From Microlunatus speluncae (GTDB lineage: Bacteria; Actinomycetota; Actinomycetes; Propionibacteriales; Propionibacteriaceae), in NCBI RefSeq assembly GCF_009299835.1, contig NZ_VKCZ01000012.1:62001-126000 (forward strand): 64,000 nt of DNA, read 5' to 3'. This document shows positions 25,499-33,407 of this stretch, one piece after another (position 1 is the first letter of the stretch; each line of letters starts with the position of its first letter). Position numbers and translations under genes: made by a program. Under the pieces are notes generated by a model. It was not told the origin of the DNA. It searched no databases and saw only the letters and a list, made by a program, of their open reading frames with translations.

Positions 25499-26591
25499 GC
25501 TCCTGCAGGGCGGTGATCAGGATCGGGACCTCGTCGGGCTTGAGGCACTGGGGGTTGACGGCGAGGCGGCCGTTCTCGATGCCGACGGCGACGGGTTGAT
25601 CACGGTCGAGTAGGGCGGTCTGGAGGTCGGCGGCGGGGCGGGTGGCGTGGGTCAGGTAGGCGCGGGGGATCACGGTGGGCTGGATGCCGGGCTCGGTGGG
25701 GAAGCCGCGCTCCACGGTGAGCTCCGGGATGCCGGCGAAGCGCTCCAGGACCGTGTCGACGACGGCGTTCCACTGCTCGAAGATCAGGTCGTAGTCGCGG
25801 CCGACCCAGAGCTCGACCGCCTTCACCAGGCCGGCGATGGTCTCCTTGTCCGTCTTCATGCCGCGGCCGATGCCGTGCTGCGGAAAGGAATTCGCGTGGC
25901 AGTGGCCGACGTACGGCTCGCGGCCGACGATCAGACCGGAGGACTGCGGTCCGCCGATCTCCTTGCCGCCGCTGAACACGACCAGGTCGGCCCCGAGGTC
26001 CAGATAGTGACGCACGTTGTCGGCCGGCGGGAGCTCGGCGGCCGCGTCGACCAGCACCGGGACGCCGCGATCATGAGCGAGGGTGATCAGCTCGCCGAGC
26101 GGCAGCGAGCCGCGCATGGTCGACGCCTCCTCGACGAAGAACAGGCCGGCGGTCCGGTCGGTGATCGCCGCAGCGACCTGCTCCGGGGTCGCCGCCGAGG
26201 TGACACCGACCTCGACGAACCGGGCTCCGGCCAGCAGCACCGCCTGGTCGTAGAGGATCCGGTGGCTCTTCAGCACGACGACCTGATCACGCAGCCCGGT
26301 CGTGTCGGGCAGGGCGCGGATCGCGTCGATCCGGTCGCCGGCCATCAGGGCGGCGGTGGCGATCGTCAGCCCGGCCGCGGCGCCCGAGGTGATGCAGGCC
26401 GCCTCGACGCCGAGCAGGCCGGCGATCCGCTCGCCGGCCCGCCGCTGCAACAGGACCAGATCGACGAACGCGGTCGACGCCTCCGTCATCGCCTGCAGCA
26501 CCGCGGGGTCCATCACGCTGCCGCCGAGCACGGTCAGCGTGCCGCGCGCATTGATCACCGGCCGGAGGCCGAGGTCGGCGTAGAGACTCAT
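25485..26591 (-). CDS. SelA-like PLP-dependent enzyme (aminotransferase class V fold)
   Basis: This 368-residue protein starts YADLGLRPVINARGTLTVLGGSVM, typical of the SelA/DgaE-like branch of fold-type I PLP enzymes. TSGAAAGLTIATAALMAG binds the PLP phosphate, VPVLVDAAAELPP gives the Asp that contacts the pyridine nitrogen, and DLVVFSGGKEIGGPQSSGL contains the Schiff-base Lys (about residue 206). Characterised relatives act as ammonia-lyases on amino-sugar acids such as glucosaminate 6-phosphate, or as aminotransferase-like lyases. Its ATG shares one base with the PIG-L stop. The last residues LFVP arise from the family B repeat. It probably removes an amino group exposed by the PIG-L hydrolase. 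Confidence 0.83.
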   Translation of the reverse strand: MSLYADLGLRPVINARGTLTVLGGSVMDPAVLQAMTEASTAFVDLVLLQRRAGERIAGLLGVEAACITSGAAAGLTIATAALMAGDRIDAIRALPDTTGLRDQVVVLKSHRILYDQAVLLAGARFVEVGVTSAATPEQVAAAITDRTAGLFFVEEASTMRGSLPLGELITLAHDRGVPVLVDAAAELPPADNVRHYLDLGADLVVFSGGKEIGGPQSSGLIVGREPYVGHCHANSFPQHGIGRGMKTDKETIAGLVKAVELWVGRDYDLIFEQWNAVVDTVLERFAGIPELTVERGFPTEPGIQPTVIPRAYLTHATRPAADLQTALLDRDQPVAVGIENGRLAVNPQCLKPDEVPILITALQELFVP

Positions 26592-27325
26592 CAGACACCC
26601 TTCTTCTCGGACTCGCGGGGCCCGAGGTAGCGGAACTGCTCCAGATGCCGACCATGATCATCAAGCTCCAGGAACGAGGACTCGATGAACTCCTCCAGGG
26701 TCACCGGCCGATCCGGATGATCGGCGAGGTGCTCCCGCCACATTCGGTCCATCGGGGTCCGGTGCAGTCGCAGCGCGGCCCGCTTGTCGGCCAGGACCGG
26801 GGTCACATCCACCGGGTGATCGAGCAGTTGCGGGTCGCGTGCGGCGTAGTACTTGTGCCCGACCGCCCTCGGTTCCAGCCCGAGATCGATCAGCTCGGGC
26901 AGGTCATGGCCGCGGCCGGCCATCCAGCAGGCCGCCTCGACCGCCAGCCCGGTCAGCGTGTGATCCGGGTTCTCCTCGACCCTGGCCCACGGATCGAAGC
27001 TGATCACGGTGTCGATCCGGAGGAACCGGAACAGGGTGATCAGCCGGTGCCGGAGCTCGATCAGCTGACCGTGCTGCAGATAGTGGTTCTGGTAGCCGAG
27101 GCCGTACACCTTGGTCAGGCCGAGTGCCGCGGCGACCTGCTCGGTCTCCAGCTCGATCCGGCGCATCGTCTCACCGGGCGACAGGTCGTACGAATCCTTG
27201 TCGTCGTTGGTGATCTTGATGAAGTAGCCGGTGTCGCCGGCCAGCACCAGCTGCCGGACCAGACCACCGGCGAAGATCGTCAGGTCGTCGGAGTGGGGGA
27301 AGACGACGGCGAAGTTCTGGGGCAT
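26591..27325 (-). CDS. PIG-L (LmbE-like) family deacetylase with variant metal motif
   Basis: The 244-residue protein shows the PIG-L layout: FPHSDDLTIFAGG near residues 9-21 instead of the usual PHPDDE, and NPDHTLTG near 118-125 instead of HPDH. The zinc-binding His and the two Asp residues are kept, while the Glu after DD and the first His of HPDH are replaced by Leu and Asn. Family members remove acetyl groups from N-acetylglucosaminyl compounds, for example in mycothiol synthesis, or cleave related amides. In this operon it may deacetylate an amino sugar or cyclitol before the SelA-like enzyme acts. The altered motif makes activity likely but not certain. Confidence 0.82.
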   Translation of the reverse strand: MPQNFAVVFPHSDDLTIFAGGLVRQLVLAGDTGYFIKITNDDKDSYDLSPGETMRRIELETEQVAAALGLTKVYGLGYQNHYLQHGQLIELRHRLITLFRFLRIDTVISFDPWARVEENPDHTLTGLAVEAACWMAGRGHDLPELIDLGLEPRAVGHKYYAARDPQLLDHPVDVTPVLADKRAALRLHRTPMDRMWREHLADHPDRPVTLEEFIESSFLELDDHGRHLEQFRYLGPRESEKKGV

Positions 27326-27371
27326 CGATGATCCCTCTGAGTCGGGAGTTGGTGAGGCCGAGCGGCAGCGC

Positions 27372-28685
27372 TCAGGTCGAGGCGGTGTCGAATTCGGCCA
27401 GGTCGACCCAGCGTCGCTCGGCCAGGGCCCGTTCGGCGGCGAAGACGATCAGATGGCCGTCGATCGAGTTGCCGATCCGGGTGCTGGACACGCTGACCGG
27501 CTCGCCGCGGACGGCCCGAACGAAGTCGGCAACCAGCTTCATGTCCCCGCCGCCGTGGGCCAGCCCGGCCACGTCGGTCTTGATCATCCGCTCATCGTAC
27601 TGGTGATCACCGGAGCTGTTGATCGTGCGCAGCCGGAGCTCGCCGGTCTCCAGCGAGCCGGACAGCTCGCCCAACGTTCCGACGATATCGATCGTGCGGT
27701 TGCCGAGGGCGGAGTTGCCGACCAGGGTGAAGACGCCGAGCGCCCCGTTGTTGAACTCGACCGAGACGGTCTGCCGGTCCAGCACGTCGTTGTCGCTGTG
27801 CCAGACACAGCGGCCGTACGGATTGTCGGTGCCCAGGGAGATCAACTTCTGCTCGGGGGTCGGCTCGGGCCCGAGCGATTCCAGGCCCTCCCAGGCGTAC
27901 GTGCCCCAAACGCCGAGCTCGAGATACTGCCGCCGCGCCGAATAGGCACAGGTCGCCTCGATCCGGCAGTCGGTGACGCACCGGGTGCCGGCGCCTTCGG
28001 GCGCTCGCTCGGCGGTGAACAGCCGTCGCGAGCCGGCGCTGGCCACCCGGGCCGGCCGGTCGTCGCAGAGCCAGGCCATCAGGTCGACGTCGTGGCAGCT
28101 CTTGGACAGCAGGATGCCCGAGCCGGAACGGGTCGAGTTGGCCCAGCGGCCGCGGACGTACGCGGCGGCCAGGTGATCGAAGCTGACGTACTCCGACAGC
28201 TCGATGCTGATGATCTCGCCCAGCTCGCCGGACAGCAGCCGCTCCTTCACCTCGACGTAGAACGGCGAGTAGCGGAGCACGTGACAGATCATCAGCAACT
28301 GCCCGGTCCGGCGGCTGGTCTCGGCCAGCGACAGCACCGCCGCCGACGTGCCGGCGATCGGCTTCTCCAGCAGCACCGGATAGCCGGCCCTGAGCAGCCA
28401 TTCGGCGGTGGGCACATGATCGGCGTCCATGGTCGCGTCGATGGCGACGTCGGCGATCATCCCGGCCGGCGGCAGGTCGGTCAGCGATGCGTAGCGCCGT
28501 TCCGGCGGCAGGGAGTGATCGCGGCCCAACCGGTCGCGGCGGACCGGGTCGGGGTCGACGACCGCGGTGATGATCAACTCCGCGGGAGCTTGGAGGGCAT
28601 AGCTCGCGTACAGCACGCCGCGATGTCCGGCGCCGACGACGACGGCGCGGATCGGATCGGGATCGGTCGGGCCCGAATGGGTCAT
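27372..28685 (-). CDS. Gfo/Idh/MocA family oxidoreductase
   Basis: This 437-residue enzyme has an N-terminal Rossmann domain (AVVVGAGHRGVLYASYAL, about residues 14-31) and the family signature VLLEKPIAGT (about 104-113) with the catalytic-site Lys of EKP. LLSKSCHDVDLMAWLCDD (about 180-197) places the catalytic Lys and the Asp-xx-His-type pair of many members. It oxidises or epimerises hydroxyls of sugars or cyclitols using NAD(P). It lies between the PhyH dioxygenase and the PIG-L gene on one strand, so it is probably the dehydrogenase step of an unassigned amino-sugar or inositol-like pathway. The chain is longer than the usual 330-390 residues because of C-terminal insertions. Confidence 0.88.
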   Translation of the reverse strand: MTHSGPTDPDPIRAVVVGAGHRGVLYASYALQAPAELIITAVVDPDPVRRDRLGRDHSLPPERRYASLTDLPPAGMIADVAIDATMDADHVPTAEWLLRAGYPVLLEKPIAGTSAAVLSLAETSRRTGQLLMICHVLRYSPFYVEVKERLLSGELGEIISIELSEYVSFDHLAAAYVRGRWANSTRSGSGILLSKSCHDVDLMAWLCDDRPARVASAGSRRLFTAERAPEGAGTRCVTDCRIEATCAYSARRQYLELGVWGTYAWEGLESLGPEPTPEQKLISLGTDNPYGRCVWHSDNDVLDRQTVSVEFNNGALGVFTLVGNSALGNRTIDIVGTLGELSGSLETGELRLRTINSSGDHQYDERMIKTDVAGLAHGGGDMKLVADFVRAVRGEPVSVSSTRIGNSIDGHLIVFAAERALAERRWVDLAEFDTAST

Positions 28686-28748
28686 GGGTCAAGCCACCTT
28701 GGGGGTCAGGAGCCTTGGCTGTCGGTGATCTTCGGTGTTCGAGCTGGG

Positions 28749-29531
28749 TCAGTCATTCTCCTCGGCGGCCCCGGCGTTGCGGACCAGCCGGACGTTGTCG
28801 GTCTGTCCGTGATCCATGCCCTGCTCGCGCTCCAGGGCGATCATCGCGGCGGGCCGGAAGTTGAGGATGTAGGCCCGTCGGTGGCTGTCGACGGTGGTGT
28901 TGCCGCGCGAGTAGTGCAGCGTCCGGCCGGCGTGGGCGGCCGCGGCACCCGGCACCAGCGGCACCGCCGTCGCGCCGGGCTCGTCCTCGGACCCTTCGCA
29001 CTCGATCGCGCCGCCGCCCTTGCCGGCCGGCCAGTGGCTCCGGACCGGTCCGCGGTGCGACCCGGCGACGTACCACATGCAGCCGCTGTCGATGGTCGCC
29101 GTGTCCAGCGACACCCAGATCGACGCGGCACGATCGTCCGGCAGGTCGATCCAATAACCGGCGTCCTGGTGCCAGGGGGTCGGAGTGGCCGAGCCGGGTG
29201 CCTTGTTGATCAACATGTCGAAGTCGAGCTCGGCATCGTCGCCGATCAACCTCCGGGCGATCCGCAGCGCCCGATCATGCAGCGGCAGCTGAAGGATCTC
29301 GGGATGGAGCGCGGACGGCCACATGATCTGGGTGATGTTCTCCGCCGCGGTCTGCTGATCACTGCCGGCACCGAGGTCGGAACGCTTGTCACCGGCCTCG
29401 ATCTCGCCGGACAGGAACCGGTCGTAGATGGCCCGATACCGGGCGACCTCGTCACTGCTCAGCAGGCTGTCGATGACGACGTAGCCGTCGCGTTCGAACC
29501 CGTCGAGCAGGGCATCGGTTGTCGTCTCCAT
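28749..29531 (-). CDS. Phytanoyl-CoA dioxygenase (PhyH) family Fe(II)/2-oxoglutarate enzyme
   Basis: The 260-residue protein carries PTPWHQDAGYW (His-x-Asp of the iron triad, about residues 121-131). A distal His lies in AAAHAGRTLHYSRGN, and the Arg that salt-bridges 2-oxoglutarate is near VDSHRRAYILNF. ASIWVSLDTATIDSGCMWYVAGSH is the characteristic beta-strand. I chose the ATG at 29531 because the longer frame crosses the divergent AraC start. PhyH enzymes hydroxylate diverse small molecules, including phosphonates and lipids. It heads the four-gene minus-strand operon and is divergent from the AraC regulator, so it probably performs an early oxidative step in this pathway. Confidence 0.87.
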   Translation of the reverse strand: METTTDALLDGFERDGYVVIDSLLSSDEVARYRAIYDRFLSGEIEAGDKRSDLGAGSDQQTAAENITQIMWPSALHPEILQLPLHDRALRIARRLIGDDAELDFDMLINKAPGSATPTPWHQDAGYWIDLPDDRAASIWVSLDTATIDSGCMWYVAGSHRGPVRSHWPAGKGGGAIECEGSEDEPGATAVPLVPGAAAAHAGRTLHYSRGNTTVDSHRRAYILNFRPAAMIALEREQGMDHGQTDNVRLVRNAGAAEEND

Positions 29532-29598
29532 GAGAACGGATCGTAGGATTCGTTGATCAGCCAGGGCGTCCACCTTCTTCCACCGGAGGTTTCCCGCA

Positions 29599-30492
29599 GT
29601 GGGCATCGGAGCCGAGCACAGCCCGGTCATCGATCGGGACACCCCCGATCTTCGCTGCACGGCGGAGCGAACCATCGTCGACCTGCAGGGTGACGGGCCG
29701 CTGGTCAGCCTCGGCCGCTACCGCTATCTCAGCGCCCGCGACCCGATGCCGCCGCAGCGGCACGCCACCCTGCTGGTGCTCGCGCTGCCGGTGCGCAGCG
29801 ACGTCGAGTTCAACCTGGACGCCCGGGTGGTGAACGTCGTCCCGGGGCAGGTGATCACCATCGCGCCGGGCACCGCCTACGTCACCGCCGGGAACGCCCA
29901 GCCGCGCGGCGAGCTGTTCTGGCTGGTCGCGCGGGTCGGCGCCGGGCGGGGGTCGCTGGACGAGGCCGTACGCCAACTGGCCGACGGCAGCCGGCTGACC
30001 TGGCCGGCGCCGGAACCGGCGGCTGATCAGCTCGGCCGGGCCCTGGCCGACCCGGATGATCATCGGTGGACGGTGACCGCCGCCCGACGTTCCTGGTGCG
30101 CCACCGTCGTCTTCGACCTGCTGCGGGCGCGGGACGAGGAGGACGCCGGCCCGACCCGGACCGTCCCGCCGGGCGTGCGGCGGGCGCTGGCGTACGTCAC
30201 CCGAGAGCTGGACCGGCCGCTCACCGTCCATGATCTGATCGCCTCCTCCGGCATGTCGCCGACCCAGTTCTACGACGCCTTCGGCGCGGCGACCGGGACG
30301 AGCCCGAAGGACTACATCCTGCGCGCCAAGATCGCCCGCGCCCGGGCCCTGCTGGCCGACCCGGACCGCAAGATCACCGACATCTGCTACCGGCTCGGAT
30401 TCTCTTTCAGCCAACACTTCGCCGAGGTCTTCCGCCGCTACGAGGGAATGTCCCCGTCCGAGTTCCGCCGGGTGATCTTGTTCGTTCCCTGA
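29599..30492 (+). CDS. AraC-family transcriptional regulator
   Basis: The 297-residue protein has an N-terminal cupin-like sensing domain (about residues 30-130, with PGQVITIAPGTAYVTAG) and a C-terminal double HTH: LTVHDLIASSGMSPTQFYDAFGAATGTSPKDYILRAKIARARALL and ITDICYRLGFSFSQHFAEVFRRYEGMSPSEFRRV. The GTG start has GGAGG nine bases upstream. It is transcribed away from the PhyH-Gfo-PIG-L-SelA operon across a 67-bp spacer, the typical arrangement for an activator of that operon responding to its substrate. The last residues (LFVP) and TGA are encoded by the first unit of a family B repeat array, so the natural C-terminus has been altered by that repeat. Confidence 0.9.
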   Translation: MGIGAEHSPVIDRDTPDLRCTAERTIVDLQGDGPLVSLGRYRYLSARDPMPPQRHATLLVLALPVRSDVEFNLDARVVNVVPGQVITIAPGTAYVTAGNAQPRGELFWLVARVGAGRGSLDEAVRQLADGSRLTWPAPEPAADQLGRALADPDDHRWTVTAARRSWCATVVFDLLRARDEEDAGPTRTVPPGVRRALAYVTRELDRPLTVHDLIASSGMSPTQFYDAFGAATGTSPKDYILRAKIARARALLADPDRKITDICYRLGFSFSQHFAEVFRRYEGMSPSEFRRVILFVP

Positions 30493-30590
30493 GCGTGTCG
30501 ACGCTTGTTCGTTCCCTGAGCCCGTCGGCGCTTGTTCGTTCCCTGAGCCTGTCGGCGCTTGTTCGTTCCCTGAGCCTGTCGAAGGGCAGG
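30477..30590 (+). repeat. Tandem array of family B repeat units
   Basis: Four head-to-tail copies begin CTTGTTCGTTCCCTGAGC at 30477, 30504, 30531 and 30558, with an exact 27-bp period. The last copy continues into GAAGGGCAGG. There is no inverted partner, unlike the copies at 25422 and 39679. The first copy supplies the end of the AraC gene. Confidence 0.92.
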
Positions 30591-30885
30591 CCCGACGTGC
30601 CCTCCGGGTTTCGGCCTGACGGCCGGAAAGACGCGCCAAGGACGTGCGGGTCACGGCGGTCTGTTGACTTTGCGGCCGACCGCAGCGGAACCGGCGCCCG
30701 GCCGGAGCTCCCAGGAAACCCCCTAACCCGCCCGTCCTTGGCGGCGTCTTTTCGCTCTCCGCGTGCACCTGGCTGGTTGTCGCGATAGCTCTTCGTGCGG
30801 GAGGTTTCCACGTGGCAATGGCGGGTTTGGCTCCGCACGAAGAGCTATCGCGACACCACGACCGGGCTCAGGGATCGAACAAGGG
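30493..30885. other. 393-bp intergenic region packed with repeats
   Basis: No gene is visible. The stretch holds the end of the family B array and an imperfect long inverted repeat. Its arms are AAAGACGCGCCAAGGACG near 30628-30645 and CGTCCTTGGCGGCGTCTTTT near 30733-30752. A perfect 23-bp inverted repeat at 30778-30855 follows. It separates convergent genes. Confidence 0.7.
30778..30855. repeat. Perfect 23-bp inverted repeat
   Basis: TGTCGCGATAGCTCTTCGTG(CGG) at 30778-30800 is complementary to 30833-30855, with a 32-nt spacer. It lies 31 bases from the stop of the minus-strand lipoprotein gene and could act as its terminator. No second copy is present in the window. Confidence 0.85.
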
Positions 30886-32223
30886 TCAGGCGATGCGGAG
30901 GAGGGTCAGGCCGGGTTTTCCGTTGAACCCATCGACCAAGATCAGGTCGTTGCCGATCAGCTGGGCCGAGTCCGGCAGCGGATCCGAGCGGATCTGGCCG
31001 GTGCGATCCAACGCGAGTTGACCCTGCGGCGTCTCGGCCCAGGCATAGTCCCCGCGGGCGGACAGGAGGGCGCCGGGCTCGACGGTGTCCGGCGGCGACG
31101 CCCGCAGCGGGGCGAGGTCGCCGGCGGACTGGGTCAGCAACACCTCGTCGTCGTACCACCAGGCGACGGGCCCCGTGGCCGATCTCGACAGCACCAGGGA
31201 TCCCAGGGGCGACCGGGGCAGGTCGAGCACGGTCCGGCCGTCGGCCAATTCGATCACCGGCGGCGGCTCCGGCTCGTCGCCGCGGGTCCGGGTGATCGTC
31301 GCCAGACCGTCCCCGATCGCCGACCAGGCGGCGTCCCGATCGGGGAGTCGTACGATCTCCGAACCGCTGCGGGCGTCCAGGACGACCGGGGTGCCGGTGC
31401 CGATCTCCGTCGGCGAGGCCAGAGCGAGCACGCGATCACCCTCGACGGCCGACGGCAGCAGCTGCTCGGTCCGCCAGAGTTCTTGCCCAGTGACGGGATC
31501 GACGGCGATCGTCGCCAGCCCAGGATCGCGCCCCGGGGCAGCGGTGGAGGTCATCGCGATGATCACGGAGACACTGACGCCGATGACCCGCTGCTTCAGT
31601 CGCAACGCCTCCGGGTCGGCGTCCTCCCGATCCCGGTCCCGCGACGGAATGATCTCGCTGGTCCAGCGCACCGACCGGTCGGTCAACGAGACCGCCACCA
31701 GCCCGTGCCCGGCGGTCCGGGTGACCCGCGAGCTCTGACAGCGCTCCGGGTCGTCCGCACAGGGCTTCAGGTGATAGGCCAAGATCAACACCCCGCCGCG
31801 ACCGTCGTCCGCGGCCCAGGCGCCGTCCGCCCAGCCCTTCCCCGACCCGGGGCCGACCGGCCCGAGACCGGTCGACAGTTCCGCGGGCAGGGAGGTGTCG
31901 TCCCAGAGCACCGCGCCGGTCGCCGCGTCGATGATCATGATCGTGCCCCGGTCGTCGGCGTCGGAACCGCGCAGCACCAGTCGGGGTCCGATCTTGCTGA
32001 CCTCGGCGACGGATTTCAGCTCCGCGCGATCACGGTGCCAGACCTCGGACAGCCGCAGTCGCGGGGCCGCCGGACCGGCATAGTCGGCCGTTCCGGTCGG
32101 GCTCGGCGTCTGCCAGGCCGGCGGAGGTCCCGGCCGGGTGCACCCGATCATCCCCAGCAGCAGCACGCCGGTGAGCATGATCAACATTCGAGTCTCGGCC
32201 CGGAGTCGCTGGAGGTGAGACAT
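30886..32223 (-). CDS. PQQ-like beta-propeller lipoprotein
   Basis: The 445-residue protein has a signal peptide ending in a lipobox (LLLGMIGC, Cys28), followed by a proline-rich linker. Repeated blades such as GTIMIIDAATGAVLWDD, GHGLVAVSLTDRSVRWTSE, IAVDPVTGQELWRTE and VVLDARSGSEIVRL belong to PQQ-binding-like propellers. It is anchored outside the membrane, probably as a structural or ligand-binding protein rather than a PQQ enzyme, because no quinone-ligand residues are recognisable. It is divergent from the siderophore-binding gene, with 81 bp between starts. Function is unknown. Confidence 0.82.
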   Translation of the reverse strand: MSHLQRLRAETRMLIMLTGVLLLGMIGCTRPGPPPAWQTPSPTGTADYAGPAAPRLRLSEVWHRDRAELKSVAEVSKIGPRLVLRGSDADDRGTIMIIDAATGAVLWDDTSLPAELSTGLGPVGPGSGKGWADGAWAADDGRGGVLILAYHLKPCADDPERCQSSRVTRTAGHGLVAVSLTDRSVRWTSEIIPSRDRDREDADPEALRLKQRVIGVSVSVIIAMTSTAAPGRDPGLATIAVDPVTGQELWRTEQLLPSAVEGDRVLALASPTEIGTGTPVVLDARSGSEIVRLPDRDAAWSAIGDGLATITRTRGDEPEPPPVIELADGRTVLDLPRSPLGSLVLSRSATGPVAWWYDDEVLLTQSAGDLAPLRASPPDTVEPGALLSARGDYAWAETPQGQLALDRTGQIRSDPLPDSAQLIGNDLILVDGFNGKPGLTLLRIA

Positions 32224-32259
32224 CCCCGGAGGCTATCGGGGTCGGCGACGCGGCCGCCG

Positions 32260-32265
32260 TACGCT
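32260..32265 (+). promoter_or_regulatory. -10-like TACGCT before the iron box
   Basis: TACGCT fits TANNNT and places the transcription start near 32272, immediately at the iron box at 32273-32291, as expected for repression by an iron-loaded DtxR/IdeR protein. Confidence 0.4.
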
Positions 32266-32272
32266 AGGTTAG

Positions 32273-32291
32273 TTAGGTATGCCTAACCAAA
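32273..32291 (+). promoter_or_regulatory. Iron box (DtxR/IdeR-type operator)
   Basis: TTAGGTATGCCTAACCAAA matches 15 of 19 positions of the DtxR/IdeR consensus TTAGGTTAGGCTAACCTAA, with an inner TTAGG-TATG-CCTAA palindrome. It lies 14 bases before the siderophore-binding gene and overlaps the presumed transcription start. Confidence 0.8.
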
Positions 32292-32304
32292 GGGGGAGAA
32301 GTTG

Positions 32305-33324
32305 ATGCGTCGTTCTGCCGTTGTCTTTGCCGCGATCTTCGGACTGCTGGTCGCGCTGGCCGGCTGTGGCTCGGGGGGTCCGGCCGACCAACCCGAGCCG
32401 GGATCCGGCGCCGGGCAGCAGGGTTTTCCGCTGACCGTTCGGCACGCCCTCGGGGAGACGACGCTCGACCGGGCGCCGGAGCGGGTGCTGACCTGGGGTT
32501 GGGGCAGCACCGACGCCGCGCTCGCCCTCGGTGTCGTGCCGGTGGCGGTCCCGGCCGCCGTGTATGGCGGCAACGCGGACCAGGTGCTGCCGTGGAACGC
32601 GGACCAGCTCGCCGAGCTGGGCGCCGAGACGCCGACCCTGTTGTCCAATCCGGACGGCGGCACGACGATCCCGTTCGAGGAGATCGCGGCCGCGACCCCG
32701 GACGTGATTCTGGCCGTGTATTCCGGGATCACCGCGGAGGACTACGAGAAGCTGTCCGCGATCGCGCCGACGATCGCCTATCCCGATCAGCCGTGGTCGA
32801 CGCCGTGGCGGGACGTGGTGACCACCGTCGGCCAGGTGCTCGGCCGGTCGCAGCAGGCCACGGACGTGCTGGCCGAGATCTCGACCGTGATCAAGGACGC
32901 CGGGCAACGACACCCGGAGCTGGCCGGGAAGAGCGTGATCACGCTGATGGACGACGGTCGGCAACTCTATGTGTACAAGGAAACCGACCCGCGGGTCGAG
33001 TTCCTGACCGAGCTGGGCCTGACCGTGCCGCCGGTGGTCACCGAGCTGCCGGGCGAGGGCGAGGGCTTCTACGGCAGCGTCAGCTACGAGAAGGCGGACA
33101 CGCTGGTCAGCGACGTGCTGATGATCTACGCCGAGACCGACGCCTCGCTGCAAGCCACCCTGGCCCGCCCGTCGATCAAGAACCTGCCGCAGATCGAACG
33201 CGACGGCTACGCCCCGATCGTCGGCCGCCCCCTGGTCGCCGCCGGCTCCCCACCCACCGCGCTCTCCCTGACCTGGTCCCTCGACGCCTACCTGAAGTCC
33301 CTCGCCTCCGCGCTGAATCCCTGA
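32305..33324 (+). CDS. Iron-siderophore ABC transporter substrate-binding lipoprotein
   Basis: The 339-residue protein starts with a signal peptide and lipobox (LVALAGC, Cys17). A FepB/FecB-like periplasmic-binding fold follows: ERVLTWGWGSTDAALALGVVPVAVP, DVILAVYSGITAEDYEKLSAIAPTIAY and ADTLVSDVLMIYAETDASL are typical of siderophore binders. A strong GGGGGAG ribosome site precedes the ATG at 32305; an in-frame TTG lies one codon earlier. An iron box lies just upstream, so expression should rise under iron limitation. No permease or ATPase genes are adjacent, making this an orphan receptor that presumably shares a transporter encoded elsewhere. The siderophore is unknown. Confidence 0.92.
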   Translation: MRRSAVVFAAIFGLLVALAGCGSGGPADQPEPGSGAGQQGFPLTVRHALGETTLDRAPERVLTWGWGSTDAALALGVVPVAVPAAVYGGNADQVLPWNADQLAELGAETPTLLSNPDGGTTIPFEEIAAATPDVILAVYSGITAEDYEKLSAIAPTIAYPDQPWSTPWRDVVTTVGQVLGRSQQATDVLAEISTVIKDAGQRHPELAGKSVITLMDDGRQLYVYKETDPRVEFLTELGLTVPPVVTELPGEGEGFYGSVSYEKADTLVSDVLMIYAETDASLQATLARPSIKNLPQIERDGYAPIVGRPLVAAGSPPTALSLTWSLDAYLKSLASALNP

Positions 33325-33331
33325 CCGACGA

Positions 33332-33399
33332 CAAACGCGGCAGTTCCAGTCATCCGCGGCAGTTGCAACTGCCGCGGATGACTGGAACTGCCGCGTTTG
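33332..33399. repeat. Perfect 68-bp palindrome, family C (AAACGCGGCAGTT)
   Basis: Two 34-bp arms meet with no spacer: bases 33332-33365 are exactly complementary to 33366-33399. Each arm contains CGCGGCAGTT twice, in the order CGCGGCAGTTCC then CCGCGGCAGTTG. It lies between convergent genes. Related copies are at 49221, 50272 and 58280. Confidence 0.95.
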
Positions 33400-33407
33400 C
33401 GGCTGGG

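Noticed and set aside
30477..30590. 27-bp tandem repeats considered as a CRISPR array
   Set aside because: Units are contiguous with no spacers, match the family B element found elsewhere, and there are no cas genes.
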